Part shown: positions 59,311 through 64,000 of the stretch, in pieces
Position numbering within the stretch: the stretch's first letter is position 1
How the letters are laid out: the number at the start of each line of letters is the position of its first letter
Assembly: GCF_014529535.1 (NCBI RefSeq)
Contig: NW_023503329.1
Location: 2,698,130 to 2,762,129 of the forward strand
Length of the DNA stretch: 64,000 nt
Direction: 5' to 3'
DNA from: Bradysia coprophila
Taxonomy: Eukaryota; Arthropoda; Insecta; Diptera; Sciaridae
Made by a program: the position numbers and the translations under genes
Notes under the pieces: model-generated
The model's database searches: none
Told to the model about the DNA's origin: nothing
What the model saw: the letters and a program-made list of their open reading frames with translations, nothing else

Positions 59311-59591
59311 CCCAGGATATTTTGATCAAAACTTGGATTCGGTACTGAGATTTTACGGTACTGGTACAGTTAACCAATTATATTATGACTAGGGCTGTAG
59401 GATGCATTTTGCTATTTTGACCAATTTAAACTCAACACACGTTGTGCGTCACACGTTTTTACCGCTTTTGTTGGTTTTCTTCATCCAATTCGTTCCATTC
59501 ATTCTATATGTATTTAATTAGCGTTTTACATTGCTCCCATTTCACACGAATTTCCTTCTCATGTTTGAAATATCAGAAAAGCATTTGTATT

Positions 59592-59622
59592 TTACATGAC
59601 AAAGATGAAAAGTAGGGTTTTC
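59592..59622. mobile_element. Terminal fragment of TIR family B
   Basis: TTACATGACAAAGATGAAAA then GTAGGGTTTTCC matches the left terminus of the element at 10719. No second end is seen. Confidence 0.55.
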
Positions 59623-61561
59623 CTTATTTCATTTGACAGTTACGACAAATTCGTCATGAAAACAAGGACCGAAACGCGTTGTTTTCAATGTCTTGAGTGT
59701 GTTAAGCATTACCTCTGATATAGAGGAATCTTCGACGCATCGCAATATCATTTGCAGACTGAATTCTTCATACAGACACACAGAATGTACATATCCTCTC
59801 TGACCTATCGTTCGGACTATATTTCAAGGAAAAATATAAATTGAACCAAGATGATTGTCTGTATCATGAACGGAGCGATCGCGGAGTTCGTGACGCTAGT
59901 ATTCCTTCCCTAAAAAAGAACAACCAACGGGAGGACTAATGAACCTATATATTTAGGGTGGGTCGTATTTTCATCTTGTTTTAGTTTTAAAAGGTCTGGC
60001 TGTACTTGTAATACCAAGGATTCCGAAACAGCAAAAATAAAAATTTCAAAAGTTAATTTTTCCCTTACCTCTAGGCTGATTTTTGATTTCGGTGTATTAG
60101 CATGAGAGAGAACAGAAGGCATTACTGATTACTGACCTTCGCCCTCACTCGGGCAGAGTAACTCTGTCAGTGTTCCCGAACACGAATTTTTGACGAAAAA
60201 TGTCAACATCATTTGCAGATAACATCGACTTGGTATATCTAATGTCCGCAGTGATCCGTACACCGATGAATGACGTGAATGACGCGACCCATTCCCAATG
60301 AATTCTGTGTCCAAATATCTGAGTCTAACTTTAGGCGGAGATATAATTACCACTAGAAGAATTCTAAAGGTTTCGGAATTCGGAATTCAAACAAACAGGT
60401 CGATGATTACTCACGCAAATGTCGTAAGACCCACAAAAAGCACATGGCCTCGGTGTGCAGTTACAAATAGTGTAACGGTCCCACAGTGTAATCAATCGAA
60501 GCACTGATGGAACAAAGTCTCTAAAAAGGTGTCGGGACATTTCTACAGGGACAATATCGTCAGGAAAGAGTATTACGAGTATCATACCTCATGAGCTTTA
60601 AAATGCATTATTACACTATCCGATACGAAAGACGTGCTGAGTCTCTTAAAGCTAGAAGAAAGGCAACATGAATTGGCTTAGAGTATATCACACCAGTCAC
60701 ACATCCAAATTCGTGTCGGATATTTTGATAATTCGAAAATTTGACTTGTCCTGCTACGGCAGACCTTTTATTAAAAATTTTATTCTTTAGTAGACTAAGG
60801 CTAGCTCGCTTAGTTTGTGCTTATTACGTAGGCACTGTTTTTCAGTAGTATATTGTACGAATACATGTGTGCCAGTGGCGACTCGCTTTACGAACGAATA
60901 ATGCGAGAACAAATTCCCTCCTCTATTTTCAACACTCAATCATTTTGACGCTAATTTTGAGTTTCCACGATACATGAGACATACCTGCAACATACCCATT
61001 TTAAGCTTCATCTAGCGCAAAAAACATTAAATTCGAAGAGAAAACATGTCTTTTGTCTGTCGGTATAATATTATAGCAAAGGTTTCAAACCGTGACCTTT
61101 TTTTCAAAATAAACCTTTGTTCATCGTTCCTATTAATTTCTGAGTGGAGAACAACGTAGTTTTCCTATGTGAGGCACCCAAGCTCTCTCGGTCTGTTTGC
61201 ATATCACAGGCCTGTTAGCGTATCACTATGGGATAATTACCGATTCAAGAACACATTAGAGCCTCATCACCTCTTGCCTCCACTGTTGCCTCCACTGTTG
61301 CCTCCACAGTGTTATTATGTTATTAATAAATCTTTGCCATCCCATCTTCAACTCACATCACAATAAACGACAATAGATCATCTTCAAGGCCGTTTGAAAT
61401 GCCATCCACGTTAAAAAAAAGTCTCAGCCAAATGAATGAATGAACGAAACATTTAACGAAACTTAAGTGAGGCTACGTCTGAAAGAACCGTATTTTGAAG
61501 ATGATCTATATTGTTGTTCACATGATTGGCGATAATTTTTTATAATTTTGGTGGATTTGAC
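59623..61561. other. Spacer
   Basis: Small frames on both strands near 60129-60585 have no known motifs. A triple TTGCCTCCAC repeat lies near 61268-61309. No gene supported. Confidence 0.35.
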
Positions 61562-61722
61562 CAAGGTTCTGAAAGAACAGGTTAAGACAACTCTGAGTGG
61601 ATCACGAAGGCGGTGACACACAAATTGCGTCAACGGCTGAAAAGTTTATATGAAAAATGCAACTTAATTTCACACACAATCTGTAGTGAATGGTTGTCTT
61701 AACCTGTTCTTTCAGAACCTTG
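61562..61722. mobile_element. MITE family D, 161-bp copy
   Basis: CAAGGTTCTGAAAGAACAGG with TTAAGACAA at the left and TTGTCTTAACCTGTTCTTTC with AGAACCTTG at the right. The flanks GATTTGAC and GCTTTGAC differ at one base, an 8-bp target duplication. Subterminal GATCACGAAGGCGG is shared with the 32774 copy. Confidence 0.85.
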
Positions 61723-61730
61723 GCTTTGAC

Positions 61731-61920
61731 CAACGCACTGTCTAGCACCGAAGCTGACTTTGACGTCACTCAAATAGAGGACTGAACCGATCAAAGTTGG
61801 CTATTCTTTTTCATACAATGGCTATCAAAAAATTTAAAAAAATAGTCAACAGGTGTGCTTTTGGCCTTCTAATTGAGAGATGTCAAAGTCAGCTTCGGTG
61901 CTTGACAGTGCTTTGCTTTG
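61731..61920. repeat. 190-bp foldback beside the THAP exon
   Basis: CAACGCACTGTCTAGCACCG then AAGCTGACTTTGAC is mirrored by GTCAAAGTCAGCTTCGGTGC then TTGACAGTGCTTTGCTTTG. Arms of ~43 bp. It begins nine bases after the MITE at 61562-61722. Confidence 0.78.
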
Positions 61921-61943
61921 ACGAATATTTTGGCTCTTTTCAG

Positions 61944-62273
61944 TACTGCGTTTTCAGGAATTGCGGAAGTGAGTACAAGATCCTCTTCAGCTTTCCCCAA
62001 GAGGTGGTAAGGCGAAAACTGTGGGCGCAGAACGCCGCCTTTGCTGAATGTGACATAACAACGAAGACTTGCGTGTGCCAGAAGCACTTTTTGGCGGAGG
62101 AGATGAATGGCAACCGGTTGGTGCGAGATGCGGTTCCAGCCACAGCCACAGCTAGATTAGAGCAAGAGAAAGCCAGGCTCAAAACGAAGCTGAAAAAGGC
62201 CGAAAAAGAGGCCGCAGAAGCTAAGGCAAAGATTGTGGCGGCGCAGATTGCGTTGAGAAATGCCTTCAAATGA
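61944..62273 (+). CDS. THAP domain with coiled coil, partial
   Basis: After a TTTTCAG acceptor at 61943 an open frame of 109 residues ends at TGA 62271-62273. YCVFRNCGSEYKILFSFPQE, RRKLWAQNAAFAE and TCVCQKHF form a THAP domain (C2CH), and LVRDAVP is the closing box. A lysine/alanine/glutamate coiled coil follows (ARLEQEKARLKTKLKKAEKE). The KLWAQ spacing, the DAVP box and the following coiled coil resemble the N-terminus of P-element transposase, so it may be a transposon remnant or a domesticated gene. The frame is open upstream to 61797, but that part is the foldback at 61731-61920, so the true first exon is probably elsewhere. It lies 80 bp before the first sirtuin exon; no donor joins the two. 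Confidence 0.6.
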   Translation, partial: YCVFRNCGSEYKILFSFPQEVVRRKLWAQNAAFAECDITTKTCVCQKHFLAEEMNGNRLVRDAVPATATARLEQEKARLKTKLKKAEKEAAEAKAKIVAAQIALRNAFK

Positions 62274-62353
62274 AGGTTCGGCTCCATCGCTGATCGCGAT
62301 GGGTGCCAAAAAATCGGATGGAACCAAAGTACAGTCATCGCTTTCCACAACAG

Positions 62354-63078
62354 CGCAACGATTCGAGACGATGTTCTAGCGAAACGAATTCCCGTGTGCT
62401 CCATCTGCAATCCAGTCACCAGCAACGAATCATCCACCGGAAATCAATCGACGCCAATTTTGCACTGTACGTCCATGACCGAAGGCTATAAAGATCTGTA
62501 CGAAATGGGCATCCTTAAGCCAGACATCGTTTTCTTTGGTGAAAGTCTTCCGGAAATGTTCCATCCGGCGATAAATGCCGATCGTCAACAGTGTGACTGT
62601 CTGTTAGTAATTGGTTCTTCGTTGAAAGTTCGACCGGTTTCGCTGATACCAGAATTTCTGAACGGAACCGTTCCACAGATTCTCAATCGGGAACGAGTTG
62701 GGAACTACGTATTCGACGTTGAACTGTTGGGTGACGCCGACGTAATTGTTAATCAAATTTGTCGCATGTAAGTGAACTGTTTCGTAGACTAGGTCCAACC
62801 AAAACTAATTTTTCCGTTCATAGGATTGGTGGCGATTGGACGGAAATATTCGAACAGCAAATCAATGGTAATCGCGTTGAATATTCGTGCAACGATCAGG
62901 ACGATGGTTTAGTGCTGTCCGCAATGCTGACTGCTTTAGTTGAACTGGGTTCGAAGGTGTTCTGCATTCCACCCGATCTCATGGAAGACGATGATGGAGA
63001 GTCAAAACAAAATGAGGGAAAACGTGGAGAAGGATTCGGTTTGGATGACGGAACAGGTGAAAACGATGTGTCCGACAA
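62354..63078 (+). CDS. Sirt1: SIRT1-like deacetylase: second half of catalytic domain
   Basis: Exons 62354-62767 and 62824-63078. The first opens with ATIRDDVLAKRIPVCSICNP, the second zinc C-x2-C of the sirtuin zinc module. KPDIVFFGESLPE, LLVIGSSLKVRPVSLIP, VPQILNRE and FDVELLGDADVIVNQICRM follow, all SIRT1 landmarks (NAD-binding GSS and the normally ILINRE block, here one residue short). Exon 2 encodes IGGDWTEIFEQ and an acidic run. SIRT1 removes acetyl groups from histones and other proteins using NAD+. The catalytic CHGS His, the first zinc pair and everything N-terminal are not upstream in this window. The left edge is a good acceptor (CTTTCCACAACAG), so a preceding exon may be missing rather than cut. 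The last exon splices in frame into the sequence at 63169. Confidence 0.8.
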
Positions 63079-63168
63079 GTAAGTTCCTACCGTTCAGTGT
63101 TTAACGTTAAAATGTTCCCCGAACTTTCAAAAATTCTGAGTCTTGTTCACATTTCCATTTGATTGTAG

Positions 63169-63908
63169 AATTGAATCAGAGGATCAGCTGGATACTGACA
63201 AGAAATCCGGTGATGAGAAACAGTCCAAAGATGAAGAAGATGCCGATTGCAAAGAGGAACGTGGTATTGATATGAGCGACTCAAAGTTGCAGGTTAGTTT
63301 GTTTGATTTGATGGGTGAAGTTGGGGTCGTTACAGTTCTTCTCTAAGCGTGATCTCAACATTTACAGGACGTGGACAAGAAAGGCGATGACCTGAGCCGA
63401 ATAAACTATCGCTGGATTGAGTGGGTAAGTTCGAATGCACAATGAATTGACGAACCGAGTTATGCTGACCGGAGGTCAACAATATTTTCAGTGTCACAAA
63501 AAACGTGTTTCGGGAGTGAATCCACGAGCGATTCTACGAAAAATCTTTCGCAACGGTGAATTTCCTGTGCCACAGGGCGTGAGCGATCGTGAATTGTGGG
63601 CCCGTATTAGTACTTTTGTGACGCAACCAGCAGTTCGTACACGTTTGCCCGACATCAATTCAATCGAACACGTCATCCATCTACTGTCGACTTGCAAAAA
63701 CATCATCGTTCTGACCGGAGCTGGTGTGTCTGTATCGTGTGGCATTCCCGATTTTCGTTCGCGATCTGGCATCTATTCACGACTGCGTAGTGAAATGCCA
63801 GAAATTGACGATCCGCACGAGATTTTCGACATTCGATTCTTCAGCAAAGATCCGAGACCATTTTTCAAATTCGCCAAGGAACTGAGAGATTCTGTTCGGC
63901 TAATTTAG
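63169..63908 (+). CDS. Sirt1: SIRT1-like deacetylase: acidic N-terminal region and first half of catalytic domain
   Basis: Exons 63169-63292, 63368-63424 and 63492-63908 follow the preceding part in phase. An acidic/lysine-rich linker (KKSGDEKQSKDEEDADCKEE) leads to INYRWIEW and VNPRAILRKIFRNGEFPVPQ, the segment ahead of the core in animal SIRT1. Then come IIVLTGAGVSVSCGIPDFRS, the NAD-binding glycine motif, and EIFDIRFFSKDPRPFFKFAKE. Similarity stops right after KFAKEL; the next codons are DSVRLI and TAG, where SIRT1 should continue YPGQF and on to the catalytic CHGS. There is no GT donor at the break. So the unit encodes the two halves of a sirtuin core in reversed order and lacks ~100 central residues. 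Active enzyme is unlikely from this segment alone. Confidence 0.8.
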
Positions 63909-64000
63909 CATTTAAGTCTAGCTTTTTCCTACTGTATGCTTACCAGTTCCATAAGAAATGTTTTTAACACGAAACGACGGCTGATACAATCACATTACGG
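63909..64000. other. Right edge
   Basis: Ninety-two bases with no coding match; further exons could lie beyond the window. Confidence 0.4.

Noticed and set aside
61797-61943. N-terminal extension of the THAP frame
   Set aside because: It overlaps a palindromic repeat and a clear splice acceptor lies just before the THAP motif.
62354-63908. Idea that this is a single normal Sirt1 gene
   Set aside because: Exon order cannot give a sirtuin core in the standard order on this strand, and the central CHGS segment is absent.

Overview
This is AT-rich, intron-containing animal DNA, almost certainly from an insect and most likely a dipteran. Families typical of insects or Diptera are present: a divergent ionotropic receptor, odorant-binding proteins, an ecdysteroid-kinase-like gene and a ZAD zinc-finger gene. 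Introns are short (55-170 bp) with GTRAGT donors. A lower dipteran such as a fungus gnat or midge fits the composition and heavy small-transposon load, but that is inference. No bacterial, phage, CRISPR or retroviral features were seen.

Layout, left to right. 1-591 (-): start of a divergent ionotropic receptor that runs off the window. 4573-5970 (+): C-terminal exons of BNIP3. 12106-13788 (-): complete three-exon SMYD-type SET/MYND protein. 17187-17258 (+): tRNA-His(GTG). 18051-19085 (-): secreted S1 serine protease with a GC-AG intron. 21756-24713 (+): five-exon CHK/EcKinase-like gene with a 943-bp foldback element just inside intron 2. 25271-26895 (-): ALG-2/PDCD6 penta-EF-hand protein. 27.5-28.1 kb: two adjacent tandem repeats. 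30211-34163 (+): THAP plus ZAD protein without C2H2 fingers, with a decayed copy of its own 5' part in its last intron. 35721-40884 (+): complete 11-exon SLC23 nucleobase/ascorbate transporter. 43.8-52.6 kb (-): three related long atypical odorant-binding-protein genes with similar upstream regions, separated by a rhomboid protease gene and a LINE scrap; a fourth, decayed member lies at 59.1 kb. 53-57.6 kb: transposon cluster, including a 2.6-kb terminal-inverted-repeat element that carries a ~145-bp satellite array and has further palindromic elements nested in it. 61.9-63.9 kb (+): a THAP/coiled-coil exon, then SIRT1-like exons in permuted order (second half of the catalytic domain first, then the acidic N-terminal region and first half), all in one open spliced frame.

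The genes do not form a pathway. The odorant-binding genes are a local tandem family, and the THAP-ZAD locus and the sirtuin segment show local duplication or rearrangement. Small palindromic elements (at least five families with two or more copies, plus singletons) occupy introns and spacers. All gene models come from reading conserved protein motifs and splice sites by eye; no search or transcript evidence was available.
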